The notes under the pieces are model-generated. The model was given only the letters and a program-made list of their open reading frames with translations, was not told where the DNA came from and searched no databases. From positions 1 through 39,601 of the forward strand of contig JAKQJD010000559.1 in the NCBI GenBank assembly GCA_029561355.1: a stretch of 39,601 nucleotides of DNA, read 5' to 3'. Of this stretch, positions 16,781-24,241 are shown piece after piece. The translations under genes were made by a program, and so were the position numbers. Numbering within the stretch: the stretch's first letter is position 1; each line of letters begins with the position of its first letter. Source of the stretch: Bacteroidota bacterium (GTDB taxonomy: Bacteria > Bacteroidota > Bacteroidia > Chitinophagales > Saprospiraceae).

Positions 16781-18091
16781 CTCTTCATTAGCCGCGTCCA
16801 CCAGCTCCTGTGGCAACGACTTCGTCGCCCTTGCCCCCAACTCCCTAATTTTCTCCGCTTTACCGATCAATGTATCGCCCGGCCGTGCGGCATGGGTAAG
16901 TTTGTGCATCGCATCGTCGTAAGCAGTTCGGGCGTTGTCGAGCCGCGCGCCGATAGTGCGCAGGTCTTCCACAAATGAAACGAACTTGTCGTACAGCAGT
17001 CCGCTTTGCCGGGCAATTTCAAGTACCGAACGCGTCTGTTTTTCCTGCTTCCAGAGGTGCGCCACGGTACGCATGGTGGCCAGCAGGCTGCTGGTGGTTA
17101 CGATGACGATGTTCCGGTCCATGGCATCCGTAAACAGTTTTGGATCCGCCTGCGACGCCACACTCAACGCGCTTTCCAGCGGCACGAACAGCAGCAGGTA
17201 ATCGGGCGTATTGATCTGGTACAACATCTGGTAATTGGTACGGCTCAGATTATCCACGTGGCTGCGCAGGCTCGTTACGTGGGCGCGCAAATGCTGGTCG
17301 CGTTGTGCCGGGTCTTCGGCATTGAAATAGCGCTCGAATGCCGTTAGCGACACTTTGGCATCCACTACAAGGTGCTTGTTATCAGGCAGTTGGATAATAA
17401 AATCCGGGCGTTTGGCGGCGCCGTCGTCGTCGCGAAACGTTGTTTGTGTAAGAAAATGTACCCCTTTTTGCAGACCGGAATGTTCGAGCAGCATTTCGAG
17501 TTGCATTTCGCCCCAGTCGCCCTGCATTTTATTTTGCCCTTTGAGGGCGTTGGTGAGTTGGTGGGCGTCGTGGCTAAGTTGCTGGTTCAGGGAAAACAGT
17601 TGCTGGAGTTCCTGTTTAAGGCTGGCTTTTTCGCGCGTTTCTTCCAGAAATTTCCGGTCGACCTGTTCTTCAAATTCCTTGATTTTTTCGCGCAACGGAT
17701 GTAATACCGTTTGAAGTTGCTGGGCATTTTGTGCCGTGAAGCGCTGGGATTTTTCCTCGAGCAACCGGTTGGCGATGTTCTCAAATTCGGTTTTGAATTT
17801 TACCTGCAATTGTTCTACCTCCGCTTTCTGGTTTTGCAGCGATTGCTCCATGTGGTAGATTTGTTGTTCGCGGGCTGCCAGTTGGGCGTGCGCGTCGCGG
17901 AGTTCCTGCTCCTTCGATTGCATTTCCAGTCGAAGTTTGTCTACCTGGGCGGATGTCGTCACATACAGTTCTCTTGGCACAAACTGTTCGTTGTCAAAGG
18001 ATTGCACGCGCCCGGCGCCTTGTTGCCTGGTAATCAGAAACACCAGCACCAGAATTCCAAAAGCAGCGAGCAGGTAGAAGTAGACATCCAT
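16778..18091 (-). CDS. rmuC: DNA recombination protein RmuC
   Basis: This 437-residue protein has an N-terminal transmembrane helix (residues 4-21, YFYLLAAFGILVLVFLIT). A long coiled coil spans about 45-190, and the RmuC nuclease-like domain about 195-400 (KMQGDWGEMQLEMLLEHSGL, RPDFIIQLPDNKHLVVDAKV, YQMLYQINTPDYLLLFVPLE). RmuC limits inversion between short inverted repeats in E. coli and is predicted to have a PD-(D/E)XK nuclease fold. It lies directly beside a GTGCGAA palindrome, a striking but possibly accidental neighbourhood. It is downstream of aroK with its own -7 box at 18112-18119. The stop codon TAG belongs to the palindrome arm. Confidence 0.94.
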   Translation of the reverse strand: MDVYFYLLAAFGILVLVFLITRQQGAGRVQSFDNEQFVPRELYVTTSAQVDKLRLEMQSKEQELRDAHAQLAAREQQIYHMEQSLQNQKAEVEQLQVKFKTEFENIANRLLEEKSQRFTAQNAQQLQTVLHPLREKIKEFEEQVDRKFLEETREKASLKQELQQLFSLNQQLSHDAHQLTNALKGQNKMQGDWGEMQLEMLLEHSGLQKGVHFLTQTTFRDDDGAAKRPDFIIQLPDNKHLVVDAKVSLTAFERYFNAEDPAQRDQHLRAHVTSLRSHVDNLSRTNYQMLYQINTPDYLLLFVPLESALSVASQADPKLFTDAMDRNIVIVTTSSLLATMRTVAHLWKQEKQTRSVLEIARQSGLLYDKFVSFVEDLRTIGARLDNARTAYDDAMHKLTHAARPGDTLIGKAEKIRELGARATKSLPQELVDAANEE

Positions 18092-18111
18092 TCGTAAAAT
18101 TTTTTGTTGGA

Positions 18112-18119
18112 CAAATGTA
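18112..18119 (-). promoter_or_regulatory. -7 box of rmuC
   Basis: TACATTTG on the minus strand matches TAnnTTTG, 20 bases before the rmuC ATG at 18091 and within the 57-base gap after aroK. No clear -33 element. Confidence 0.5.
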
Positions 18120-18148
18120 GCCTTCCGTGTGACATTTTGTTTGTTTTT

Positions 18149-18673
18149 TCAGGAATTATTCCAGGTAGCCGCCTGCAATAACCTTTCCCAAAATCCCGCT
18201 CCTCCCCCACTCCATTCTGGTTTTTGTTGCGCTTTTTCATAAAAAGGCGCCCGTTTTTCCAGCATTTTTTCAATAAATGGCGGTAATTCCGCAGGAGCCA
18301 AACCAGCCAGCAGCGGGCGTTGGTGCATTTCTTTTTCCAGCCTTTGAACCAGTATTTCCAAAGGCATATCGAGGTAAATTGTACGCCCGTGCGCATTCAT
18401 TTGTTCCATATTATCGAAAAAACAGGGCGTGCCGCCGCCGGTAGACACAACTGCGGGCTCTTGCTCAAGTAAATTGAGCAGTCGGGCACGTTCCATTTCC
18501 CGAAAACCTGTTTCTCCCAGTTCTGCAAAAATTTCAGGGATATTTTTCCCGGCATGGGCAACGATCAGCGCATCCAGGTCGTAAAACGGACATTGAAGCG
18601 TTTCGGCAAGCCGGCGCCCCCAGAAGGTTTTTCCACTTCCCATGAAACCAATTAAAAATACAGATCGCTTCAT
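18149..18673 (-). CDS. aroK: Shikimate kinase
   Basis: This 174-residue P-loop kinase has Walker A GFMGSGKT (residues 9-16), the shikimate-binding acidic motif DLDALI (about 33-38), FREMER with a substrate arginine, and the VSTGGGT loop. It phosphorylates shikimate in the cytoplasmic aromatic amino-acid pathway. Length fits AroK/AroL. The family's lid arginine is probably in HQRPLL. It is divergent from the DUF1573 gene and followed by rmuC on the same strand. The C-terminal tail (WSGGGAGFWERLLQAATWNN) is slightly unusual but complete. Confidence 0.94.
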   Translation of the reverse strand: MKRSVFLIGFMGSGKTFWGRRLAETLQCPFYDLDALIVAHAGKNIPEIFAELGETGFREMERARLLNLLEQEPAVVSTGGGTPCFFDNMEQMNAHGRTIYLDMPLEILVQRLEKEMHQRPLLAGLAPAELPPFIEKMLEKRAPFYEKAQQKPEWSGGGAGFWERLLQAATWNNS

Positions 18674-18722
18674 TCACTTATCTTTTGAAATTCAGGCAGT
18701 ACAAGACAAACACCGGCGAATG

Positions 18723-18730
18723 TACTTTTG
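18723..18730 (+). promoter_or_regulatory. -7 box of the DUF1573 lipoprotein gene
   Basis: TACTTTTG matches TAnnTTTG and lies 33 bases before the ATG at 18763. This supports starting the protein at 18763 rather than at 18685. No convincing -33 box. Confidence 0.5.
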
Positions 18731-18762
18731 CCGCATCTTATACACAACAAAACATCCTGGTT

Positions 18763-19236
18763 ATGAAAAATACCCTTCTTTTGCTTTTGGTAAGCGCAGC
18801 AGCATTTTTTGCCTGCAAAAACGATAGTACTGGTGTCAAAGCACTATCGGGTGGTCCGAATTCCGACCTGATCCGCAATCCTGCCACCGCCGATTTGCCT
18901 ACGGATACCAATCAACTGGCCCGAATCGCCTTTGAAGAAAAAGAGTTCGACTTCGGCGAAGCCACCGAGGGCGATATCGTGAACCACAGTTTTAAATTCA
19001 CGAACACCGGAAAAGTACCGCTGACAATCATGAACGCACGCTCTACTTGCGGCTGCACCGTACCGGAATGGCCCGAAGAGCCGATCCCACCAGGCGGCAC
19101 CGGCGAGATCAACGCGAAATTCAACACCGACATGAAAAAGGATAAGCAGCACAAAGTGATTACGATCACAGCCAACACCTATCCGAATGAATCACAGGTG
19201 TCATTGAGAGGTATTGTGAACCCGAAGAAGAAATAG
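18763..19236 (+). CDS. DUF1573 domain lipoprotein
   Basis: From the ATG at 18763 this is a 157-residue lipoprotein (MKNTLLLLLVSAAAFFAC, cysteine 18). A single DUF1573 immunoglobulin-like domain covers about residues 58-155 (FEEKEFDFGEATEGDIVNHSF, NTGKVPLTIMNARSTCGCTV, PGGTGEINAKFNT). The family is abundant in Bacteroidota and its function is not established. It stands alone between a -7 box and a textbook terminator. The CGC pair in STCGCT is typical of the family. Confidence 0.92.
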   Translation: MKNTLLLLLVSAAAFFACKNDSTGVKALSGGPNSDLIRNPATADLPTDTNQLARIAFEEKEFDFGEATEGDIVNHSFKFTNTGKVPLTIMNARSTCGCTVPEWPEEPIPPGGTGEINAKFNTDMKKDKQHKVITITANTYPNESQVSLRGIVNPKKK

Positions 19237-19254
19237 GAAAGTCCCTGAAATGAT

Positions 19255-19291
19255 AAAGCCGGCATACTCGATGAGTATACCGGCTTTTTTT
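19255..19291 (+). terminator. Intrinsic terminator after the DUF1573 gene
   Basis: AAGCCGG (19256-19262) pairs with CCGGCTT (19280-19286), and ATACTC (19264-19269) pairs with GAGTAT (19273-19278), leaving a 3-base loop and one mismatch. A run of seven T (19285-19291) follows. This is the only classic terminator in the window and contrasts with the long U-less palindromes. Confidence 0.9.
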
Positions 19292-19293
19292 AG

Positions 19294-19368
19294 GGAGGAT
19301 GAGGGGTCTCGAACCCCCGACCTCAGGAACCACAAACCTGCGCTCTAACCAACTGAGCTACAACCTCC
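19294..19368 (-). tRNA. tRNA-His (anticodon GTG)
   Basis: On the minus strand a cloverleaf folds: D-stem GCTC/GAGC, anticodon loop TTGTGGT with anticodon GTG, and T-loop TTCGAGA with stem GGGGG/CCCCT. The acceptor includes the extra G-1 paired to C73 that identifies tRNA-His. Positions 5-68 and the last anticodon-stem pair are U-U mismatches. CCA is not encoded. Confidence 0.95.
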
Positions 19369-19391
19369 ATCATTGCCTGAAAAGGCGGGTG

Positions 19392-19424
19392 CAAAGATAA
19401 CACGCCTTTTCGAAAACTGGCAAA
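19392..19424 (-). promoter_or_regulatory. Promoter of tRNA-His
   Basis: TTTG (19424-19421) and TATCTTTG (19399-19392) on the minus strand are spaced by 21 bases, a full Bacteroidota -33/-7 match, 24 bases before the mature tRNA 5' end at 19368. Confidence 0.7.
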
Positions 19425-19453
19425 ATCTAAACCTCCAAAATTTCAAAAAAGTT

Positions 19454-20425
19454 TCATCTGGTATTTACGCGGACCTGCTGCGTGCTTTCGGGCTTCCATT
19501 TTCGCATTTTTTTCAGCAATTTGCAGAGTTTCAGGTTCAGACTTGGATTGACGGTGAAAAAATGGCCGTTGATGGTGAGCCATTCTTTTTCGCGCCGGAT
19601 CTCCCGAAGGTCGTCATATGCCACCCGCCGGGCTTTATCGAACGGTGCGCGCCAGTAAATGGCCTTGTCCGTCATGGCAAATCCTTCCTTGCAATTTCCT
19701 TTTAGTGACAGATCACAAATGAAGAACACCTTTTCCTTGCGTTCGGCGCAGAGGTAATTCTTGCAAGCATTGGCCAGCAGTTCGGCGGGCATGCTGATAA
19801 AGTCAATATAAAAAACCTCCTCTTCTCGCTCGAAATCCAGAAAATCGGAAAGGACCGTCCAGAGATCTACGTTGCTGAGCTGCAGTTTTTCATATTTCAG
19901 GATGGATGGCGGCAACAACACGCCGTTCAGATCGGGGCAGAATTGGATGATAAAATAATCCATCAGACCCTCGAACGACGTTTCGATGCGGCGATCTACC
20001 TCCTCCAGTCCCTGGCTGCCGAACCGCTCCCACTGGGTCATCACGTCGTCGGCAATCTGTTCGGCACGCAGGCTGTATATCTCTTTAAAACGGGAATCGT
20101 AAAAGCGGTGCACGTAGTCGCTGTATTTCGCCACATCGTGTTCTTCCTCGATACGGCGTTTCAGGCTTTTAAAAAACAAGGCCTTTACCTGTTCCGTCAG
20201 CGTTGCCGGGTTAAAATCGAGCACATACACTGGCTGGTAGCCGTGGTCGCTGCGGTGTCGCCCTTCGAAATGGAAACCGCAGTGGTGACAGAACACCGAT
20301 GCCAGCGGACTCTGTTCCTGGCACGACGGACAGTCTTTCATGCGCTCGACGACCTTGTCGCCACAGCGATGGCAAAATTTGGAGCCGGGTATGATTTCGG
20401 CCGCACAATTGGGACAAAGTTTCAT
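19454..20425 (-). CDS. Double zinc-ribbon protein
   Basis: This 323-residue protein starts with two zinc ribbons: C4/C7/C18/C21 (CPNC, CHRC) and C32/C35/C46/C49 (CPSC, CHHC). The central 180 residues are helical and of no family I recognise. The C-terminal ~90 residues (GFAMTDKAIYWRAPFDKARRVAYDDLREI) resemble bacterial PH-like (YokE-type) domains. It has no signal peptide, so it is probably cytoplasmic. The function is unknown. The promoter lies about 170 bases upstream (20596-20626), and a long palindrome lies in the resulting leader. Downstream is tRNA-His on the same strand. Confidence 0.82.
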   Translation of the reverse strand: MKLCPNCAAEIIPGSKFCHRCGDKVVERMKDCPSCQEQSPLASVFCHHCGFHFEGRHRSDHGYQPVYVLDFNPATLTEQVKALFFKSLKRRIEEEHDVAKYSDYVHRFYDSRFKEIYSLRAEQIADDVMTQWERFGSQGLEEVDRRIETSFEGLMDYFIIQFCPDLNGVLLPPSILKYEKLQLSNVDLWTVLSDFLDFEREEEVFYIDFISMPAELLANACKNYLCAERKEKVFFICDLSLKGNCKEGFAMTDKAIYWRAPFDKARRVAYDDLREIRREKEWLTINGHFFTVNPSLNLKLCKLLKKMRKWKPESTQQVRVNTR

Positions 20426-20467
20426 GACACTTACATTTCCAGGTCAAAGGAGAGGAGGGACAGAACA

Positions 20468-20577
20468 CGGGATTTTTTATCTAACCACAAAGGCACGAAG
20501 GCACAAAAGTCTGTATTTCAAGTACTTAGCACGTCTTTGTGCCTTCGTGCGTTTGTGGTTAAACAAGGAAAATCCCG
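20468..20577. repeat. Palindrome in the leader of the zinc-ribbon gene, 8-base word AAGGCACG
   Basis: Left arm about 20468-20509 and right arm about 20533-20577 share CGGGATTTT at their outer ends. Inside they share TAACCACAAA followed by GCACGAAGGCACAAA, with a few mismatches and small gaps in between. The word AAGGCACG/AAGGCACA repeats twice. It lies between the promoter (20596-20626) and ATG (20425) of the zinc-ribbon gene, so it would be transcribed in the 5' leader. Confidence 0.82.
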
Positions 20578-20595
20578 CGTTAAACATTCAGACCA

Positions 20596-20626
20596 CAAAT
20601 GTAAAACTATTTGTTTTTAATACAAG
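20596..20626 (-). promoter_or_regulatory. Promoter of the zinc-ribbon gene
   Basis: CTTG (20626-20623) and TACATTTG (20603-20596) on the minus strand are spaced by exactly 19 bases; the TTG core of -33 and the full -7 box match the Bacteroidota consensus. The predicted leader is about 165 bases and includes the palindrome 20468-20577. Confidence 0.6.
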
Positions 20627-20667
20627 TAAAATGATACAGAAAATTTTAACTGACGGAAAGGTGAGCA

Positions 20668-22272
20668 TTAATCCTGATACATATCCAAACTCAGCCGCGT
20701 TTCTTCCAGATCCAGTTCCCGCTCTATTTTTCGGATAATTTCTTCGCTCGCCCTTCCATTTCTGTGCAATTGGTTGAGCGAGTCCCGTTCCACACCGATC
20801 ACATCGATCTGCAACTGTGTAAACTCGTTAAAAATGCTGCCCGGCAGCACCTTGCCGCCACCGAAGTAGTTGGCCGGAAGATCCGTCTTTTGCAGACGGT
20901 TGAATTTTACCTCGTATTTACTTTTGATGTTGTTCAGCAACTCGTCCTGCACGAGTGAAAAGTTCTCTTCGATGTGGCTGATCGCTCTTTTCACCACTTC
21001 CGTACGCACCTCGTATTCTTCCGCTACAATGGAATGCGGCTCCAGTTTTAGTTTCCGGATCACCCAGGGCAGTGTAAATCCCAGCAATACGAGTGTTGAA
21101 AAGATGACGCAAAAAGTCAGGTAAATGATCAGGTTCCGGTGCGGGAACGGCGCGCCGTCATCCAGCGTGAGCGGCAATGCCAGCGCTGCCGCCATGGAAA
21201 CGACGCCGCGCATGCCGGCCCAACTGAATACGATCATGTGCCGGCCACTCAGGTCTTTTTTACGGGAAAAAGCGCGGGCAAATGACTTCGGCAACAGGTT
21301 TGGCACAATCGCCACAAACCGGACGGCAATTACAAGCAGACTGATCAGAAACCCGTACCACATCAGGACATCCACCGGGTATCCTTCGCCTTCGATGCCG
21401 GACATCACGGATTTCAGTTGCAGTCCAATGAGGATAAAAATGAGGCCGTTTAAGATAAAGATGACCACTTCCCACACAGTATAGGCCATTACCCGGCTTT
21501 GGTGGCTGAATATTTCGGACGAATGAAAGGACAAATACAGGCCAGATGCCACAACCGCCAGCACGCCGGAAAAATGAAAATGTTCGGCCAGCAGGTATGA
21601 TGCAAAGGGCGTCAGCAGGGTAAGTGTGACTTCGATGATGCTGTCGCAGATAAATTTTTTGTGGATCATCCGCAGGGCATATCCGACCAAAAGTCCGATC
21701 ACAATACCAGCCGCCGACACGACCAGGAAATTCATTCCGGCATTCCAGAAAAGGAAATTGCCGGCAGCCACAGCCGCCAGCGCGTATTTGTAGGCGATCA
21801 GTCCGCTCGCATCATTCACCAGGCTTTCGCCTTCCAGAATCGTGATCAGCCGCGGTGTCAGGCCCAGCCCTTTCGTAACAGACGTGGCCGCTACCGCATC
21901 CGGCGGCGAAACGATGGCGCCGATCAAAAAAGCCGTCGGCCAACTGATATCCGGAATCAGCATCCGGGCGCCGATGGCTACTACAATGGTGGTGAGTAAA
22001 ACCAGCCCGACTGCCGCCAGCGTAATCGGCTTCAAAGAATATTTGAATTCATGCCAACTGGTGTTCCAGGCAGCAGCATATAACAACGGCGGCAAAAAAA
22101 TGAGGAATACGACTTCCGGACTCAACGCAATTTCCGGCAGGCCGGGAATCAGGCTGATCGCAATGCCGAACAACACCAGTACTATGGGAAACGGAAATTT
22201 ATAACGGTTGCTCAGTACTCCCAGGAAGGTGATTCCAAACAGGAGTAGCACGATAATGGCTACATTTTGCAT
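20668..22272 (-). CDS. CPA1-family Na+/H+ antiporter
   Basis: This 534-residue membrane protein has about 12 hydrophobic segments in residues 1-400. The ion-binding motifs of the CPA1 (NhaP/NHE-like) family are visible: SPPDAVAAT and GESLVNDASGL, plus FSWAGMRGVVSMAAALALPL. A cytoplasmic tail of about 120 residues follows (HIEENFSLVQDELLNN, then a C-terminal charged helix). It exchanges Na+ (or K+) for H+ across the inner membrane. It starts 24 bases after the trmD stop on the same strand, so the two are likely co-transcribed. Confidence 0.94.
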   Translation of the reverse strand: MQNVAIIVLLLFGITFLGVLSNRYKFPFPIVLVLFGIAISLIPGLPEIALSPEVVFLIFLPPLLYAAAWNTSWHEFKYSLKPITLAAVGLVLLTTIVVAIGARMLIPDISWPTAFLIGAIVSPPDAVAATSVTKGLGLTPRLITILEGESLVNDASGLIAYKYALAAVAAGNFLFWNAGMNFLVVSAAGIVIGLLVGYALRMIHKKFICDSIIEVTLTLLTPFASYLLAEHFHFSGVLAVVASGLYLSFHSSEIFSHQSRVMAYTVWEVVIFILNGLIFILIGLQLKSVMSGIEGEGYPVDVLMWYGFLISLLVIAVRFVAIVPNLLPKSFARAFSRKKDLSGRHMIVFSWAGMRGVVSMAAALALPLTLDDGAPFPHRNLIIYLTFCVIFSTLVLLGFTLPWVIRKLKLEPHSIVAEEYEVRTEVVKRAISHIEENFSLVQDELLNNIKSKYEVKFNRLQKTDLPANYFGGGKVLPGSIFNEFTQLQIDVIGVERDSLNQLHRNGRASEEIIRKIERELDLEETRLSLDMYQD

Positions 22273-22296
22273 AGAGGGTACGTTAAAACAAATAAA

Positions 22297-22989
22297 TTAC
22301 GAGCCTTTTTCAAATTTCTCCCACAAATCAGGCCGTCGTGCTTTCGTGCGTTCCATACTCTGGTCGTGCCGCCATTCGTCGATCATTTTCTCGTGTCCGG
22401 ACAGCAACACATCGGGCACTTTCATGCCCTCCCACTCGGCCGGGCGGGTATACACAGGCGGCGCCAGCAAGTCGTCCTGAAAACTGTCGAACAACGCAGA
22501 CGTCTCATCGTTCAATACGCCGGGAATAAGTCGCCCGATGGAATCGACCAGCACGGCCGCCGCCAGTTCGCCACCCGACAACACGTAATCGCCGATGCTG
22601 ATTTCCAGCGTGATGTATTTCTCCCGGATGCGCTCGTCGATGCCTTTGTAATGGCCGCACAGAATGATCACGTTCTCCTTCATACTCAGGCGGTTACAAC
22701 GTTGCTGTTCCAGTCGTTCGCCGTCTGGCGTAGTATAAATGACTTCGTCGTAGTGGCGTTCCGACAGCAGTTTGTCCAGACACGCTGCGATGGGCTCAGG
22801 TTTCATTACCATGCCCGCGCCGCCGCCAAACTGGTAGTCGTCCACTTGTTTGTGCTTGCCCGTGGCATAGTCGCGAAGGTGGTGCAGGTGCACTTCCAGC
22901 AACCCTTTGTCCTTGGCCCTCTTCATAATGGAATGATTTAAAGGGCTTTCCAGCAATTCCGGCAAAACGGATATAATATCGAACCGCAT
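22297..22989 (-). CDS. trmD: tRNA (guanine-N1)-methyltransferase
   Basis: This 230-residue SPOUT enzyme starts [20 protein letters not shown]. It shows the TrmD hallmarks [31 protein letters not shown] and the trefoil-knot SAM site with [15 protein letters not shown]. It methylates G37 of tRNAs to prevent frameshifting. In many bacteria it sits with rpsP/rimM/rplS; here it is followed by an antiporter and preceded divergently by an amidase. A -7 box is 20 bases upstream of its ATG. Confidence 0.97.
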   Translation of the reverse strand: MRFDIISVLPELLESPLNHSIMKRAKDKGLLEVHLHHLRDYATGKHKQVDDYQFGGGAGMVMKPEPIAACLDKLLSERHYDEVIYTTPDGERLEQQRCNRLSMKENVIILCGHYKGIDERIREKYITLEISIGDYVLSGGELAAAVLVDSIGRLIPGVLNDETSALFDSFQDDLLAPPVYTRPAEWEGMKVPDVLLSGHEKMIDEWRHDQSMERTKARRPDLWEKFEKGS

Positions 22990-23008
22990 TTTTAAGTTAT
23001 TTTCACCG

Positions 23009-23016
23009 CAAAATTA
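23009..23016 (-). promoter_or_regulatory. -7 box of trmD
   Basis: TAATTTTG on the minus strand matches TAnnTTTG, 20 bases before the trmD ATG at 22989. The -33 region is not clear. Confidence 0.5.
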
Positions 23017-23048
23017 GCAGAGTTCTTCAACCCGTCATTATCTAATCT

Positions 23049-24146
23049 ATGCTCGCTATTACCAAAGATCTGTTGACCAACAAACGCAACCGCCCTTTCC
23101 TCCGGGACGAGAAAACCTATTCCATTCGGAAACTGAAAGGTGTGATCGCCCACTGGACGGCCAATACCGGCAAAGGCGCCAATGCCAAAGCCAACCGGAA
23201 TTATTTCAACAATACCGACCGGTACGCTTCTGCGCATTATATCGTCGACGATAAAACCATTGTGCAATGCCTGTACGACAACGAAGTGGGCTACCACGTC
23301 GGCGCCAATCTGTACAAAGCCGACGGTAACCGAATCAAGGAAGGCAGCCTGACGCCCAATTTTTTTGTAATCGGTTTTGAAATGTGCGTCAACAAGGACG
23401 GCGACTGGAACAAGACGTATAAAAACTCGGTCGACCTCGCCGCATTTCTCCTGCGTAAATATGAATTTACGACCCACGACCTGTATCGGCATTTCGATAT
23501 CACAGGCAAGGATTGTCCCAACATGATGCTGGAAGAAAAGAAATGGCAGGCTTTTAAAACCGATATCGAAAAAGCCATGGCCGACGATATCGCGCCGCAA
23601 ATTTCCAGCGGCAAGGTGAACACGAAAGAACTGAATGTCCGCAGCGGCCCGGCCACCACCTTCGGCATCGTGAAAAAACTCCCGCTCAACGCGATGGTGG
23701 GCATTTTTGAAGAAAAAAACGGCTGGTTCAGGATCGCTACAGGGCAATGGGTTTCCAAGACTTACGTAGACCTCGTTTTCAACACCTGGCTGGGTGAAAT
23801 ACGTTCCAACACAGGCGCCAACGTTCGGTCGGGACCCGATGCCAGTGCCGCCATCGTAGATGCACGGCCGAATGAAACGGTAGTCCGCGTAATCGGCCAG
23901 TCGGGAAACTGGCTACAGATCGGCGACAAACAATTCGTCGCCCAGTCGCTCGTAGCGCCCCTGAATCCCAAAAAAGGCATCGTCGACGGCACCAACGAAC
24001 TCAATACCCGCCAGGGCCCTGGCACTGATTACAAGATCCTGCGCAAACTCGGCAAGGGCGATGAACTCCGGATTTTTGAAGAACAGGACGGCTGGCTGCG
24101 CATTGCGCACAGTGAATGGGTGTATGAGCGGTTTGTGAAGTTGTGA
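23049..24146 (+). CDS. N-acetylmuramoyl-L-alanine amidase with three SH3-like domains, endolysin-like
   Basis: This 365-residue protein has an Amidase_2 (T7 lysozyme-like) domain at about residues 25-175. The zinc ligands appear as H35 (IAHWTAN), H148 (YRHFDITGKDCP) and C156, with H63 (SAHYIVDD) in the active site. Three bacterial SH3 repeats follow, at about 192-240, 252-298 and 312-365, each with an NVRSGP/NTRQGP-type motif. It cleaves the amide between MurNAc and L-Ala in peptidoglycan. No signal peptide or transmembrane segment is seen at the N-terminus (MLAITKDLLTNKRNRPF), which is unusual for a housekeeping amidase and more like a phage lysin. It is divergent from trmD. Confidence 0.9.
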   Translation: MLAITKDLLTNKRNRPFLRDEKTYSIRKLKGVIAHWTANTGKGANAKANRNYFNNTDRYASAHYIVDDKTIVQCLYDNEVGYHVGANLYKADGNRIKEGSLTPNFFVIGFEMCVNKDGDWNKTYKNSVDLAAFLLRKYEFTTHDLYRHFDITGKDCPNMMLEEKKWQAFKTDIEKAMADDIAPQISSGKVNTKELNVRSGPATTFGIVKKLPLNAMVGIFEEKNGWFRIATGQWVSKTYVDLVFNTWLGEIRSNTGANVRSGPDASAAIVDARPNETVVRVIGQSGNWLQIGDKQFVAQSLVAPLNPKKGIVDGTNELNTRQGPGTDYKILRKLGKGDELRIFEEQDGWLRIAHSEWVYERFVKL

Positions 24147-24241
24147 GTTGTGAATCGTGAATCGTGAATCGTGAATTAGGCGTGTACGAAGGATTTAATT
24201 CGGCTACGCCTAATTCACAATTCACAATTCACAATTCACAA
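24141..24241. repeat. Convergent-junction palindrome, heptad word TCGTGAA / TTGTGAA, containing both stop codons
   Basis: The left arm (24141-24183) carries TTGTGAG, TTGTGAA and three TCGTGAA heptads. The right arm (24206-24241) carries four TTGTGAA heptads in complement. Both end in the shared TTAGGCGT. The TGA inside the outermost TTGTGA heptad is the stop of the amidase on the left and of the acyl-CoA reductase on the right. The loop is 22 bases with a short CGAA/TTCG extension. Confidence 0.9.
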
